Positions 25,779 through 35,271 of a DNA stretch of 64,000 nt are shown here, piece by piece. This DNA is from Paludisphaera rhizosphaerae (GTDB lineage: Bacteria > Planctomycetota > Planctomycetia > Isosphaerales > Isosphaeraceae). A program made the position numbers and the translations under genes. The stretch is taken from positions 1 to 64,000 of the forward strand of contig NZ_JAALCR010000025.1 of the NCBI RefSeq assembly GCF_011065895.1, read 5' to 3'. Positions within the stretch are counted from its first letter, which is position 1. Each line of letters starts with the position of its first letter. Below the pieces are notes generated by a model. That model searched no databases and was not told the origin of the DNA. It worked only from the letters and a program-made list of their open reading frames with translations.

Positions 25779-27464
25779 TCACGATCCCGTCGGCGCGGCG
25801 GTGGGGGTTGGCTGGCCGTTGGCGACGGGAGGTTGCGGCGGGGCCAGCGAGCGGCCTTCCAGGTCCAGGAGCCGGCGGTAGACTCCCAGGGCCTCGGCGT
25901 CCCGGAGCTTCGTCAGGTTGGCGCCGAGGATCACGCTGTCGGCCCGCTCCAGCAGACGCTGGTATTTCACCCAGTTGCGCTCGGGGCTGCGCGCGACCGA
26001 GGGGTCGGTGCGGCGGGAGATGAAGCGCTGCATGAGCGACTGGTATTCGGGCTGAGCTTCCAGCACGCGGCGGATCTCGTCGTGCTCCTCGGCGAGGATC
26101 CGGGAAGCGTCGGGGTGGAGGGGGACGGTCAATTCGGGCCAGCGGTCGGCCAGGACGGACCGGAGTTTCGCCACATTCACGGAGCCGGGCCGCATCGTCC
26201 CGCCGGGCCCCTGCCCCGGACCGGGCCGGTCGTTCGTGGGGGGCTCCTGGATCGCCGCGCGGTGGTCGTTGTGGTCGGCGGCCGGAGCCGGCGGAGCGGC
26301 CGGCGCGGGGGGCTGGTTCGGATTCTGGCCGCGGTTGCGGAAGGAGTTGCGGGCCGGATCGAGCTCCTTCGCCTTGGCCCGGGCCTTCGTCAGCCGGTCC
26401 TCGCCGTTGAGCTTCAGGAGCGCGGAGAGCCCTTCCAGGGCCGCCCGCTGCATGGGGGAGGCGGCGGCGAGAACCGTCGACCAGGGGGCGTCCTGGGGGA
26501 GCAGGCCCGTGGCCGGATCGTCGTCGTTCTTGGCGAACCGGGACTTGTCGCGGAGGAGCCGGTCGGAGGTGGAGACCGGGATGTCCACGGTGTCCGAGGT
26601 CAGCAAAACGTGGGTGAAGGCCTCGGCGTACGAGGTTCGGCCGTCGCCGTCGAAGTCGGGCCTGGCGACGGACCGGCCGGTGCGGGTCTCGCCCAGGAGG
26701 GCTTCGAAGAACGAGGTGGAGAACTCATGGTAGTCCTCCTCGTCGATATCCGGCGTGCAGCCGGCGGCCGTCCGCGAGGCGACCGTGGAGAAGAACCCGG
26801 CGCGGGGGTGCTTGGCGAACCCCTTCGAGGGATCGCCCTCGTTGTAGATCACGTTGGCGAACCCGCCCGAGTAGCACTGGACCATCACCAGCGTCACGTC
26901 CACGTCCGGGCTGACCTTGTCCAGGTCGGCGACGAACTGCTTCATCGTGATCGCGTTCGGCGCTCCCGGCATGACCAGGGTGGTGTTTCGCGGGTTGTTT
27001 CGGTCGGCCGCGTCCGGGCCGCCGTGACCGGTGAAGTAGACCAGAAGCTGTTCGCCTGGCGGCAGCGACCGGCCGACCTGCTCGAACCAGGCGTTGACGT
27101 TGGCGACGCTGGAGGGCCCGACGATGCCCGGGAGGTGGACCTTCTCATACCGCATGTCGGCGTCGTTGCTGCCGGTGAGGATCATTCCCAGGGCCTTGGT
27201 GAACCGCTGGTCCTCGCTCTCCCGCAGCCGGAACTGCACGGAGTTCCGCGCCCCGCCGTCGCCGAAGTAGACGTCGTGGCGAACGCCCCCCATGCCGACG
27301 CCGGCGAGCACCCGCCGGAAGTATTCGACGTTCTTCTCCAGCGAGATCTGGTTGTGCGAAGGCGGCCCGCCCCCGAAGGTCAGGACGATCGTCCCGCCCT
27401 GCCCTGTCGCCGCCGTCGCCGCGACCCCCGCCCAAACTCCCAGCAGCCCGACGACGCGTCGCAT
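25779..27464 (-). CDS. Exported caspase-like (clan CD) cysteine peptidase
   Basis: The ATG at 27464 gives a signal peptide, MRRVVGLLGVWAGVAATAAT. The catalytic pair of caspase-like peptidases is visible: LVYFTGHGG with His147, and VTLVMVQCYSGGF with Cys197, both after hydrophobic strands and about 50 residues apart. A calcium-like loop DFDGDGRTSY lies near residue 270. The C-terminal 200 residues are Pro-rich (PPAPAAPPAPAADH), then helical. The longest frame adds 74 residues that extend into the promoter region and lack sense. It is divergent from the sigma-HlyD fusion gene, with 266 bases between them, so the two may share control. Specificity cannot be predicted; caspase relatives cut after Arg, Lys, Asp or Asn. 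Confidence 0.88.
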   Translation of the reverse strand: MRRVVGLLGVWAGVAATAATGQGGTIVLTFGGGPPSHNQISLEKNVEYFRRVLAGVGMGGVRHDVYFGDGGARNSVQFRLRESEDQRFTKALGMILTGSNDADMRYEKVHLPGIVGPSSVANVNAWFEQVGRSLPPGEQLLVYFTGHGGPDAADRNNPRNTTLVMPGAPNAITMKQFVADLDKVSPDVDVTLVMVQCYSGGFANVIYNEGDPSKGFAKHPRAGFFSTVASRTAAGCTPDIDEEDYHEFSTSFFEALLGETRTGRSVARPDFDGDGRTSYAEAFTHVLLTSDTVDIPVSTSDRLLRDKSRFAKNDDDPATGLLPQDAPWSTVLAAASPMQRAALEGLSALLKLNGEDRLTKARAKAKELDPARNSFRNRGQNPNQPPAPAAPPAPAADHNDHRAAIQEPPTNDRPGPGQGPGGTMRPGSVNVAKLRSVLADRWPELTVPLHPDASRILAEEHDEIRRVLEAQPEYQSLMQRFISRRTDPSVARSPERNWVKYQRLLERADSVILGANLTKLRDAEALGVYRRLLDLEGRSLAPPQPPVANGQPTPTAAPTGS

Positions 27465-27730
27465 GTCTTTGATCCTTTGCAAGGTGCCGTTCCGCGACCG
27501 CGCGGCGGGGAGGGTCGTGCGCGCGGGCCCCAATCCAATAACATAGCGTCGTCGCGGCCGATATTGGATCGGATTTCCGCCTCCCCACGTTTTCCGGCAC
27601 GTCCTGGACTGGGCGTCGACGGCGGATGCGATTCGTTTTCGGGGGATTTCCTGAAAAGTCGGATTGGCTGGTCGTTTCAGCGCCACTACATGTCGAAATC
27701 GTGCCCGCGATTGATTGAGGAGCGTCGATC

Positions 27731-29449
27731 TTGGCTGAAGGCAGCAAACGATCGGTGGAGGCGGGGCTTCGGACGTTGTTCGAGGCCGGGGCCGCCGTGG
27801 GCCGATCCGACGCCGAGCTGCTCGACGTCTTCCTCGAGGCGGGCGGGCCGGCCGCCGAGGCGGCCTTCGCGGCGATCGTGGAGAGGCACGGGCCGATGGT
27901 CTGGCGAGTCTGTCGCGACGTCCTCCGCGAGTCGAACGACGCCGACGACGCGTTCCAGGCGACGTTCCTGATCCTCGCCCGACGCGCCCGGGAGATCCGC
28001 AAGCGATCGGCGCTCGAATCGTGGCTCTACGGCACGGCCCTTCGCGTGGCTCGTTGCGCTCGCAACGGGGCGGCTCGCAGACGCAAGCGGGACGAGGCCG
28101 CGGCCGTTCGGGAGCCGAAGCCGACCGGGGTGGACGTCGACCGCTCCGACGAGGCGATCGTCGTCCACGAGGAGGTCGGAAGGCTTCCGGAGAAGCTCCG
28201 CTCCCCGCTCCTGCTCTGCTACTTCGAGGGCCTCACGCACGAGCAGGCCGCGAGCCGGCTCGGCTGGCCGGTCGGGACCGTCCGGAGCCGCATGGCCGAG
28301 GCGCGCGACCGGCTCCGGCCGAGGCTCCTGAAGCGAGGCGTCGGCCCTTCAGCCGCGATTCTGGCGGCTGCGGGCCGGGCTCAGGCTGCGGCCGTCGTGC
28401 CGCCGGCGCTGGCCTCGGCCACGGTCCAGATGGCGATCGGGGCGACGGCCGCCGGGACGGTCCCGGCCGCTGTCGCCGCCCTGGTGGAAGAGGCGTCCTG
28501 GGAGACGACCGTCATGAAGCTCGCGAAGCTCGCGCTGGGCCTGGTCGCCGCCGCGCTCGTCGGAACGGCCGGCCTGAAGTACACGGCGATGGCGGAGCGG
28601 CCGCAAGACGCCGCTGAGGCCGCCCAACCTCCCAGGGGCGAACCGATCACCGTCGCCGTCGTCGAGTCGAAGCCCGTTACGATCGCCGAGCGATACGTCG
28701 GTCGGATCGAGTCGCACCATCACATCGAGGTCCGCGCTCCGCAGTCAGGCTATCTGGAGGCGATCCCGATCAAGGCGGGCCAGACGGTCAAGCAGGGCGA
28801 TCTGCTGTTTCAACTCGGCTCGGTCGAGAACGGAGGAAGGCCCGACGCCGCGAAGGGGAGCAAGGCCGTCTCCATCCTGGCCCTGTTCGACGGCATGATC
28901 GGCGATCTCCCCCGCCAGCAGGGGAGCTTCGTCCGCGAGGGCGAGACCCTGGCGAGCCTCTTCGACAACAGCCGGGTCCGGGTCGCTTTCAACGTCCCCG
29001 AGGCCCGGTACCTCCAGGAAATGCGCGAGACGGCCGAGGCGAAGGAGGCCCGCAAGATCGAGCTGCTCCTGTCCGGCGACCGCAAGTTCCCTCAGCCTGG
29101 CAAGCTCGTCTCCCAGGACGCCCGGTTCAACGCCGAGACCGGAACCATCCCCTTCTACGCGGAGTTCTCGAACCCGGACCGCCTGCTGCGAGACGGCCAG
29201 TCCGGCGTCGTGTCGATCAGTTGGGTCGAAACCGACGCGATCACCATCCCCCAGCGGGCGACCCGTGAAACCCGCAACAGTCGCTACGTCTACGTCGTCG
29301 ACAAGGACGGCGTCACCCATCGCCGCGAGATCGACGTCCGGGCCGAGGTGGACGAACTGTTCGTCGTCCAGAAGGGCCTCGAAGCGGGCGAGCGGATCGT
29401 CGTCGACGGAGTCCGGCAGGTCGTGGACGGTAAGAAGGTGGAGCGCTGA
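27731..29449 (+). CDS. ECF sigma factor fused through a membrane helix to a HlyD/RND-type adaptor domain
   Basis: Residues 1-200 form an ECF sigma factor. Region 2 carries [20 protein letters not shown] and [15 protein letters not shown]. Region 4 carries [20 protein letters not shown] and [20 protein letters not shown]. An Ala-rich linker follows, then a membrane helix at about 265-285 ([15 protein letters not shown]). Residues about 300-572 match the periplasmic adaptor of RND/HlyD efflux systems: [40 protein letters not shown] then [10 protein letters not shown], and a C-terminal barrel ending [20 protein letters not shown]. The start is a TTG giving [14 protein letters not shown]. An in-frame ATG at 28514, with GGGAG about 14 bases upstream, could also yield the adaptor alone. 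No efflux pump gene is adjacent. Confidence 0.9.
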   Translation: MAEGSKRSVEAGLRTLFEAGAAVGRSDAELLDVFLEAGGPAAEAAFAAIVERHGPMVWRVCRDVLRESNDADDAFQATFLILARRAREIRKRSALESWLYGTALRVARCARNGAARRRKRDEAAAVREPKPTGVDVDRSDEAIVVHEEVGRLPEKLRSPLLLCYFEGLTHEQAASRLGWPVGTVRSRMAEARDRLRPRLLKRGVGPSAAILAAAGRAQAAAVVPPALASATVQMAIGATAAGTVPAAVAALVEEASWETTVMKLAKLALGLVAAALVGTAGLKYTAMAERPQDAAEAAQPPRGEPITVAVVESKPVTIAERYVGRIESHHHIEVRAPQSGYLEAIPIKAGQTVKQGDLLFQLGSVENGGRPDAAKGSKAVSILALFDGMIGDLPRQQGSFVREGETLASLFDNSRVRVAFNVPEARYLQEMRETAEAKEARKIELLLSGDRKFPQPGKLVSQDARFNAETGTIPFYAEFSNPDRLLRDGQSGVVSISWVETDAITIPQRATRETRNSRYVYVVDKDGVTHRREIDVRAEVDELFVVQKGLEAGERIVVDGVRQVVDGKKVER

Positions 29450-29494
29450 GCGAGGCCGGAGCAGGAGTGCGTCAATCCGATCCACAGCCAAGTT

Positions 29495-29515
29495 CCCTCT
29501 CCCGGGGGGAGAGGG
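29495..29515. terminator. Hairpin terminator, family-A type, between convergent genes
   Basis: CCCTCTCCC and GGGAGAGGG form a 9-bp stem around GGG. It sits 45 bases after the sigma-fusion stop and 61 bases before the end of the convergent kinase gene. Confidence 0.7.
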
Positions 29516-29576
29516 GACGAATCGGAGGGCTCGCCGGGCGTTTCGGTACAGGCGAATCGAGTCAGTGCCGCCGGCA

Positions 29577-32393
29577 TCATGGAGACTTCGGTCTGGGCTT
29601 CTCGCGTTCGGCCCGCCACCTGGCGGCTTCCTCGGGCCGACCGAGGCGGTCGTAGAGGTCGGCCAGCAGGCCGGGGATCTCGTCGAGCTTGGCGGCGAAC
29701 ATGGGCGGGAGCTTCGCCCGACGCTCGGTCAGTCCGCGGTGGGCGGCCAGCAGGAGGGGCTCGGCCTCGGCGAGTTTCCCCTGGGCCAGCATCGCCCGGC
29801 CGAGCAGGCCCTTGAGGTGGAAGGTGATCCAGTGGTCGGGCTGCTTGGCCTCAAAGCCGGCGAGCAACTCGCGGACGAGCGGCTCGGCGTCCTTCTCGCG
29901 GTGGTCGGCGAACCGAACGTCGATCAGGTGCTGGAGGATCCGGGTCGTCTGCCCCGCGCCGGGGGGAAAGCCCCGGCGGGCGCGCGCGAGGGCGTCGGCC
30001 AGCTCGCGGTCAGCCTCGGCGTACTGGCGGAGGTCCTCGAAGAAACAGCCGAGATTGTAGATGTGAACCACTAACTCGGGATGGTCCGGCGGCAGAGCCC
30101 CGCGCGCGGCCTCGACCGTCTCGCGGTAGATGGGCCCGGCGAGGTCGTCGCGGCCCTGGCTGTGCCTGGCGTCCGCAAGCCCCATCAGGTAGGTCAGCGT
30201 GTCGACGTGGGTCGGCCCCAGGCGTCGCCGCGCGGCTGCCGTCAGCGATTCATAGGCCGCCGCCGCCTCGTCGAATCGACCCAGCCCGGCCAGGTCGACG
30301 GCGACGTTGTTGGCGACGATCATGGTCTCCGGCGCCTCGTCCGTGAGGATGCGGCGATAGACCGCCAGCGCCCGGCGCTTCATCTCCATCCCGCGTTCGC
30401 GGTCGCCCCCATCGGCGACGATCTGCCCCAGGGTGTTGAGAACCTGGGCCGCCTCGTAACTCTCGGGTCCGAACGCCTTCTCGCGGCCCGCAAGGGCGCG
30501 TTCGAAGAGCCGCCGGGCCTCCTCCGGCCGGTCGAGCGTCATGGCGACCACGCCCAGGTTGTGGACGAATAACAGGACGCTCGGGTTGTCGGGCCCGAGG
30601 GTCGGCTCTAACTGAGCGATCATGTCGCGGTCGAGCTTCTCGGCCTTGTCGTAGAGGCCGCCGCGACGATAGGTGACGGCCAGGTCGTCGGCGACGTTGA
30701 TCGTCTCAGGATCGGGGAGCGGCGCAGTGGCGCGGGCCAACTCCAGAGCCCGCTCCAGGTGGTGGACGGCCTCCGGATAGGCGCCCAGCCCCTGGTAGGT
30801 CCGGCCGACCGTACGGCGGACGGCGGCCTCAACCCTGGGCCGGCCGGCGAACCGGCCGTCGAGGCCGGCGGCGACTCCGTCCAGCAGCGTGCGAACTTTC
30901 AGGTCCGGGTCGGGCGACCGGCCGGACGCCACCTGGGTGGAAGGGTCAGCCTGGCCGATCAGGGCCTCGGTCAGGATCGAGTTCACTTCGCGGGCGACCG
31001 CCGCCTCGCCGTCGGCCCGCTCGCGCTGGGCGGACTCGGCGAACCTGGCTTCATCGGCCGCGTCGCGTTGACGGCGGGCCTCCATCATGCCGAGCGTCGC
31101 CGCGACTGTCCCGACCGCCAGCGACGACAGCACCGCCGCGACGGCCGACACCGCGACTCGGTGGCGACGGACGAATTTGAACGCCCGGTAACGGGCCGTC
31201 GGCGGGCCGGCCGAGACCAGTTCATGGTTGAGGAACCGCTCCAGGTCGGCGCCGAACGCCGCGGCCGAGTCATACCGCCGCGACCGATCCTTCTCCAACG
31301 CCTTCATCACCACCCAGTCCAGATCCCCACGCACGAAACGGCCCAGCCGCACGGGCTCGGCGTCGCGGTTCGCCGCCACCGAGGGGAGGTCGGCCGCCGA
31401 GCCTATCCGGCTGGAGGGCGGCGGCGGTTCGTCCTCGCGGATCGCCCGCAGGATCTCGTGCCACGCGGCGCGACGCAGCGTGTCGCGGCCGATCGGCGGC
31501 GTCCCCGTCAGCAGCTCGTAGAGCATCGCCCCCAACGCGTAAACGTCGGCGCGGGTGTCCACGTCGCGGGCCTCCGCCCCCGCCTGCTCGGGCGCCATGT
31601 ACAAGGGCGTCCCCGCCACCGAACCCGGCGACGAGTCGAGCGTCTGCTCCGTCAACGCCGCGCCCCCCACCGCCTTCGCCAGCCCGAAGTCGATCACCTT
31701 GGGCGACGCCGCGCCGTCGAGTTCCTCCACCAGCACGTTCGACGGCTTCAAATCGCGGTGGATCACCCCCTTTTGATGGGCGTGCTGCACGGCCGAGCAG
31801 ACCTTGCGGAACAGCTCCAATCGATCGGCCACCGGCAGCCGCTTCGAGTCGCAGTACTCGGTCAGCGGCGCGCCCTTGACCAGCTCCATGACGAAGAACG
31901 GCCGGCCGTCGGCGGCGGCGCCGGCGTCGAGGACCTTGGCGATGTTGGGATGGTCCATCACGGCCAGGGCCTGGCGTTCCGCCTCGAACCGCAAGAGCAC
32001 CGACCGCGAGTCCATCCCCGGGTTGACCAGCTTGACGGCCACGGGGCGTTTCACCGGAGCGACCTGCTCGGCCCGGTAGACCGTCCCCATCCCGCCCCGA
32101 CCGATCTCGGGACCGACGAGGTACCGCCCCGCCAGCAGTTGACCCGTCGCGCCGGCTGGCGGCAAGCCTTCCGACTGAGGAAGCGAGCCGATCAGCTCAG
32201 TGGGGGGCTCGAACGAGGAGACGCCGGCCGCCGGCCGGTTCATGAAGCTGCCGTCCGCTTGATGGGCTTCGAGCAGCGCGTCGACGCGGGCTCTGGCCTC
32301 CGGGTCTTCGGTGCAGGCCTGGTCGAGATAGGCCGCGCGGGCGGCTGGATCTTCGATCTCCAGCGCGGCGAGAAAGATGGAACGGTCGGTCAT
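29577..32393 (-). CDS. Ser/Thr protein kinase with TPR-like C-terminal tail
   Basis: The 938-residue protein has an N-terminal segment of about 85 residues (MTDRSIFLAALEIEDPAARA) found in many planctomycete kinases. The full kinase domain shows GRGGMGTVY (98-106), VAVKLVNPG (Lys121), HRDLKPSN (from 212), DFGLAK, MAPEQ and DVYALGAMLYELLTG. A membrane helix follows near residues 405-430 (VAVSAVAAVLSSLAVGTVAA), and then about 450 residues of TPR-like helices. It should be an active kinase spanning the membrane, the tail outside or in a separate compartment. Its kinase domain is almost identical to that of the plus-strand kinase at 40260, but the N-terminus and tail differ. Confidence 0.96.
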   Translation of the reverse strand: MTDRSIFLAALEIEDPAARAAYLDQACTEDPEARARVDALLEAHQADGSFMNRPAAGVSSFEPPTELIGSLPQSEGLPPAGATGQLLAGRYLVGPEIGRGGMGTVYRAEQVAPVKRPVAVKLVNPGMDSRSVLLRFEAERQALAVMDHPNIAKVLDAGAAADGRPFFVMELVKGAPLTEYCDSKRLPVADRLELFRKVCSAVQHAHQKGVIHRDLKPSNVLVEELDGAASPKVIDFGLAKAVGGAALTEQTLDSSPGSVAGTPLYMAPEQAGAEARDVDTRADVYALGAMLYELLTGTPPIGRDTLRRAAWHEILRAIREDEPPPPSSRIGSAADLPSVAANRDAEPVRLGRFVRGDLDWVVMKALEKDRSRRYDSAAAFGADLERFLNHELVSAGPPTARYRAFKFVRRHRVAVSAVAAVLSSLAVGTVAATLGMMEARRQRDAADEARFAESAQRERADGEAAVAREVNSILTEALIGQADPSTQVASGRSPDPDLKVRTLLDGVAAGLDGRFAGRPRVEAAVRRTVGRTYQGLGAYPEAVHHLERALELARATAPLPDPETINVADDLAVTYRRGGLYDKAEKLDRDMIAQLEPTLGPDNPSVLLFVHNLGVVAMTLDRPEEARRLFERALAGREKAFGPESYEAAQVLNTLGQIVADGGDRERGMEMKRRALAVYRRILTDEAPETMIVANNVAVDLAGLGRFDEAAAAYESLTAAARRRLGPTHVDTLTYLMGLADARHSQGRDDLAGPIYRETVEAARGALPPDHPELVVHIYNLGCFFEDLRQYAEADRELADALARARRGFPPGAGQTTRILQHLIDVRFADHREKDAEPLVRELLAGFEAKQPDHWITFHLKGLLGRAMLAQGKLAEAEPLLLAAHRGLTERRAKLPPMFAAKLDEIPGLLADLYDRLGRPEEAARWRAEREKPRPKSP
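31196..32156 (-). repeat. Inverted long repeat, copy 1: kinase-domain coding segment
   Basis: About 960 bases encoding roughly 320 residues match the segment at 40494-41454 in opposite orientation. I count three residue differences over this span (EELDG/EERDG, HEILR/HEVLR, NHELVS/NHEPVS), and base identity is also very high. Similarity drops sharply on both sides, which suggests gene conversion or recent duplication of only this part. Confidence 0.88.
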
Positions 32394-32450
32394 CGATTCG
32401 TCCGGATGGAGCGGGCTGGATTTGGAGAGGTGGGAACAGCATATGCGATC

Positions 32451-32483
32451 GGCGGGGCCTCGGGAATCGCCCGAGGCCCCGCC
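32451..32483 (-). terminator. Strong hairpin terminator behind the RTX-type gene
   Basis: GGCGGGGCCTCGGG and CCCGAGGCCCCGCC form a perfect 14-bp stem around AATCG, immediately downstream of the minus-strand gene ending at 32491. Confidence 0.85.
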
Positions 32484-32490
32484 GTGCGTG

Positions 32491-34407
32491 TCAGGCCGTC
32501 AAGAACGAGGCGACCCCCTTCCGTCCGGAGGTGGTCGACGGCCAGCCCAACTCGGCCAGCGCCGCGTCAACCGCCGCGATCGACGACCGGGCCGTGGAGG
32601 CGGAGCCGGCCAGCGACGTGGGCGGGATCCAGCGGACCACGTCGATGCTCGACCGATCCTTGATGTAATCTTCGTACTGGCCGTCGGTCCGAAGCTGGAC
32701 GATGAACGTGTCGGCTCCGGGGCCGCCGGTCAGGTCTTCGCGATAGTCGTACGAGCCGGCGTAGAGGGTGTCGTTCCCCTCCTCGCCGTAGAGCGTGTCA
32801 TAACCTCCTTCGCCGTACAACTCGTCGTTCCCCTTGCCGCCGCGGAGGGTGTCGTTCCCCTCAGAGCCCCATGAGTGGCCCCAGTTGTCGCCGTAGAGGG
32901 TGTCGTTGCCGTCGAGGCCGTTGAGGTAGTCCGAGTTCAGTTCTCCGTACATGTAATCCGACCCGCCGCCGCCGTACATCACGTCGTTCCCGGCGCCGCC
33001 GAAGAGGACGTTGGTCCCGCCGGCAGTGGCGTTGTAGATGTTCTCGGCGTCGCCCCAGATCGTGTCGGCGCCGTTGTTGCCGTAGATCGTGTCATCGCCG
33101 AAGCCGCCGTTGAGCGTGTAGTCGTCGCCGATGAGGAGGTCGTCGCCGCCCTGGCCGGCGAGGGTGTCGCGCCCGAGGCCGCCGTAGATCGTGTCGCGCT
33201 CCCAGCCGCTGTCGGCGATGAATCGATCGTCGCCCCAAAGAGAGTCGTCGCCGTCGCCGCCGTGGATGTAGTCGCCGCCGAGGTCGCCGGAGATCGAGTC
33301 CGAGCCGCCGAGGCCGAACAGGATGTCCGCGCCGTCCCCGCCGAAGATCTCGTCGTTCCCGAAGGGGCCGTTGAGGTCGTCCCCGTCGATCTGATCCCGG
33401 CCGCCGCCGCCCCAGATGTGGTCGTTGCCGGCCTGGCCGTACAACTTGTCGAGGCCCGAGCCGAACGCGGGATTGGTCTCGTCGCCGTAGATCCAGTCGT
33501 CGCCCCAGCCGCCGTAGACCTTGTCGTCGCCCTCGTTGCCGATGAGGACGTCGTTGCCTCCTTCCCCGTAGATCTCGTCGTCGCCTTCGTTGCCGTAGAT
33601 CGTATCCGCGGCCTCGCGGCCCCAGTTGTCGCCCCAGATCCTGTCCAGGCCGGGGCCGCCGAACAGGGTGTCGGAGTCCAACTCTCCCATGATGTGATCG
33701 TCGCCGAAGCCGCCGCTGATGGTGTCATTGCCGTCGGCGCCGTAGAGCCAGTCGTCCTGGTCGCCGCCGTCGATGACGTCGTTGCCGGAGTTGCCGTAGA
33801 TGCGGTCGCCCCCGCGCTCGCCGTAGAGGAAGTCTCCCTGGCCCTCGCCGGCGATGGTGTCGTCGCCGTCGCCGCCGTAGACGCGGTCGACGCCGTCGCC
33901 GGCCAGGACGTAGTCGTCGCCGGCGCCGCAATAGATGACGTCGTCCCCCTCCTGGCCGTATAAGTAGTCATTCTCCGTGCCGCCGATGAGCGTGTCGCCC
34001 AGGACGCCGCCGCAGAGGGTGTCGTTCCCCGGGCCGCCGTCGGCCGTGACGGGCGTGGCGGCGAAGGAATACGCGTTGAAGTTGTCGTCGCCGTTGAAGC
34101 CCCGGAAGTAGACCCGGTTGGCCGTGATCGCTGAGCGGTTGAAGTACGACGTCGAGCCGTTCATGACGACCTTGATCCGGCTGTTGACGTCGTTGGGGTT
34201 CTCGCTGCGGACGTTGACGATGTCGTTGCCGTTGGTGCCGTCGATGTACAGGACCCCGCCCGAGACGTAGGCGGCCGGCACGATGCGCGACTCCAGGCGG
34301 TCCGGGCCGATCCCGTCCAGGACGGTCCGGCGCCGGCGGGCCCGTCGCGACGAAGCCTGGCTGAGCCGGCTCCTCCACCTGTTGCTGTGTGAAGAGGTTG
34401 CGGACAT
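32491..34407 (-). CDS. RTX-type calcium-binding repeat protein with planctomycete surface motif
   Basis: The 638-residue protein starts with a basic N-terminus (SRRARRRRTVLDGI) and GPDRLESRIVPAAY, the LExR-like motif of planctomycete surface proteins. Residues 45-600 are dense glycine- and aspartate-rich nonapeptides such as GGDGDDTIAGEG, GGFGDDHIMGE and YGNEGDDEIYGEG, the calcium-binding parallel beta-roll of hemolysin-type proteins. There is no lipase, protease or toxin domain, so it is probably structural. The tail (TFIVQLRTDGQYEDYI and after) resembles the capping region of such rolls. No type I secretion genes adjoin; export may use the N-terminal motif route. An ECF sigma factor gene is directly upstream. 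Confidence 0.94.
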   Translation of the reverse strand: MSATSSHSNRWRSRLSQASSRRARRRRTVLDGIGPDRLESRIVPAAYVSGGVLYIDGTNGNDIVNVRSENPNDVNSRIKVVMNGSTSYFNRSAITANRVYFRGFNGDDNFNAYSFAATPVTADGGPGNDTLCGGVLGDTLIGGTENDYLYGQEGDDVIYCGAGDDYVLAGDGVDRVYGGDGDDTIAGEGQGDFLYGERGGDRIYGNSGNDVIDGGDQDDWLYGADGNDTISGGFGDDHIMGELDSDTLFGGPGLDRIWGDNWGREAADTIYGNEGDDEIYGEGGNDVLIGNEGDDKVYGGWGDDWIYGDETNPAFGSGLDKLYGQAGNDHIWGGGGRDQIDGDDLNGPFGNDEIFGGDGADILFGLGGSDSISGDLGGDYIHGGDGDDSLWGDDRFIADSGWERDTIYGGLGRDTLAGQGGDDLLIGDDYTLNGGFGDDTIYGNNGADTIWGDAENIYNATAGGTNVLFGGAGNDVMYGGGGSDYMYGELNSDYLNGLDGNDTLYGDNWGHSWGSEGNDTLRGGKGNDELYGEGGYDTLYGEEGNDTLYAGSYDYREDLTGGPGADTFIVQLRTDGQYEDYIKDRSSIDVVRWIPPTSLAGSASTARSSIAAVDAALAELGWPSTTSGRKGVASFLTA

Positions 34408-34523
34408 GCTGCGTTCTCCCTGAATCGATCGGGCCGCCCATCGGCCCGCCGATCCCGGTCACGCAGTCCGGGTGTAAACCGCGCCACATATGAAAGCGAT
34501 TTCACGTGATCGTGAAAGGGGCT

Positions 34524-35069
34524 TCATTCGACCTGGCCGATGGCGGTGCGGAGCCAGGCGCGGGCGTAGGCCCAGAGGCGGTCGGCCGAGCGGGGGGCCA
34601 TGCCCAGGGCGGCGGCGGCGTCGGGGATGGAGAGGCCGGCGAAGTAGCGGAGCTTGACCAGCTCGGCGGCCTGGGGGTCGGCCTCGGCGAGTTTGCCCAG
34701 GGCCTCGTCGACGGCCAGCAATTCGGCGTCGGTGCGGTCGTCGGGGGCGGCCAGGGCGTCCTCGGGGAGGTCGATCCGCGCTGCGCCCCCGCCGCGCTTG
34801 AGGGCGTGCCGACGCCGCGCCCGGTCGACGAGGATGTGCCGCATGGCCTCGGCCGCGGCGGCGAAGAAGTGGTCGCGGCCGTTCCAGCGGGGTGAATCCT
34901 CGCGCCCCACCAGCCGGACGTAGGCCTCGTGCACCAGCGAGGTCGCGTCCAGCGTCTGCCCGGCCGCCCTCCCCGCCATCCGCGCCGCGGCCAGCCGGCG
35001 CAGCTCTGCGTAGACGACCGGGAAGAGGTCGGCCGCCTTCTGTCGCTCGCCTTCGGCATGGTCGGTCAT
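34524..35069 (-). CDS. ECF-type RNA polymerase sigma factor
   Basis: The 181-residue protein has a short helix-rich start (AADLFPVVYAELRRLAAARM), region 2 with ATSLVHEAYVRLVG and DHFFAAAAEAMRHILVDRAR, and region 4 with EADPQAAELVKLRYFAGLSI and PDAAAALGMAPRSADRLWAY. This pattern fits the planctomycete ECF group usually named for its SLVHEAYxRL signature. The ATG at 35069 is preceded by GGGGGAG. The gene sits between the RTX gene (same strand, 116 bases downstream) and the divergent LGFP gene, so it may control one or both. No anti-sigma gene is adjacent. Confidence 0.94.
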   Translation of the reverse strand: MTDHAEGERQKAADLFPVVYAELRRLAAARMAGRAAGQTLDATSLVHEAYVRLVGREDSPRWNGRDHFFAAAAEAMRHILVDRARRRHALKRGGGAARIDLPEDALAAPDDRTDAELLAVDEALGKLAEADPQAAELVKLRYFAGLSIPDAAAALGMAPRSADRLWAYARAWLRTAIGQVE

Positions 35070-35271
35070 CGGCGTCGCTCCCCCCTGCCCGTCTCGCCGT
35101 GTCGCTCCCATCCTAACCCAGCAGATACGCTAAGCCTCCTCCTTCCTGTGACATTCGCAGACCTTCGAAAATGTTCTGGGGATTTCCTGGCGCGATCCGC
35201 GCCCGGGTCGCGTGGGTGATTTCGACAGGCCGATGGACGCCTCGAAAAACCAACGCCAGGGAGATCTCGCC

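Noticed and set aside
22867-25782. A 971-codon open frame antisense to the pseudokinase gene
   Set aside because: Most of it is the GC-rich antisense of a well-supported gene, with Arg/Gly/Val-rich low-information text. Only its last 150 codons, beyond the other gene, look protein-like and are listed separately.
32800-33970. Regular short repeats that might suggest a CRISPR array
   Set aside because: They are in-frame nonapeptide repeats of a calcium-binding protein, vary in sequence and have no unique spacers.
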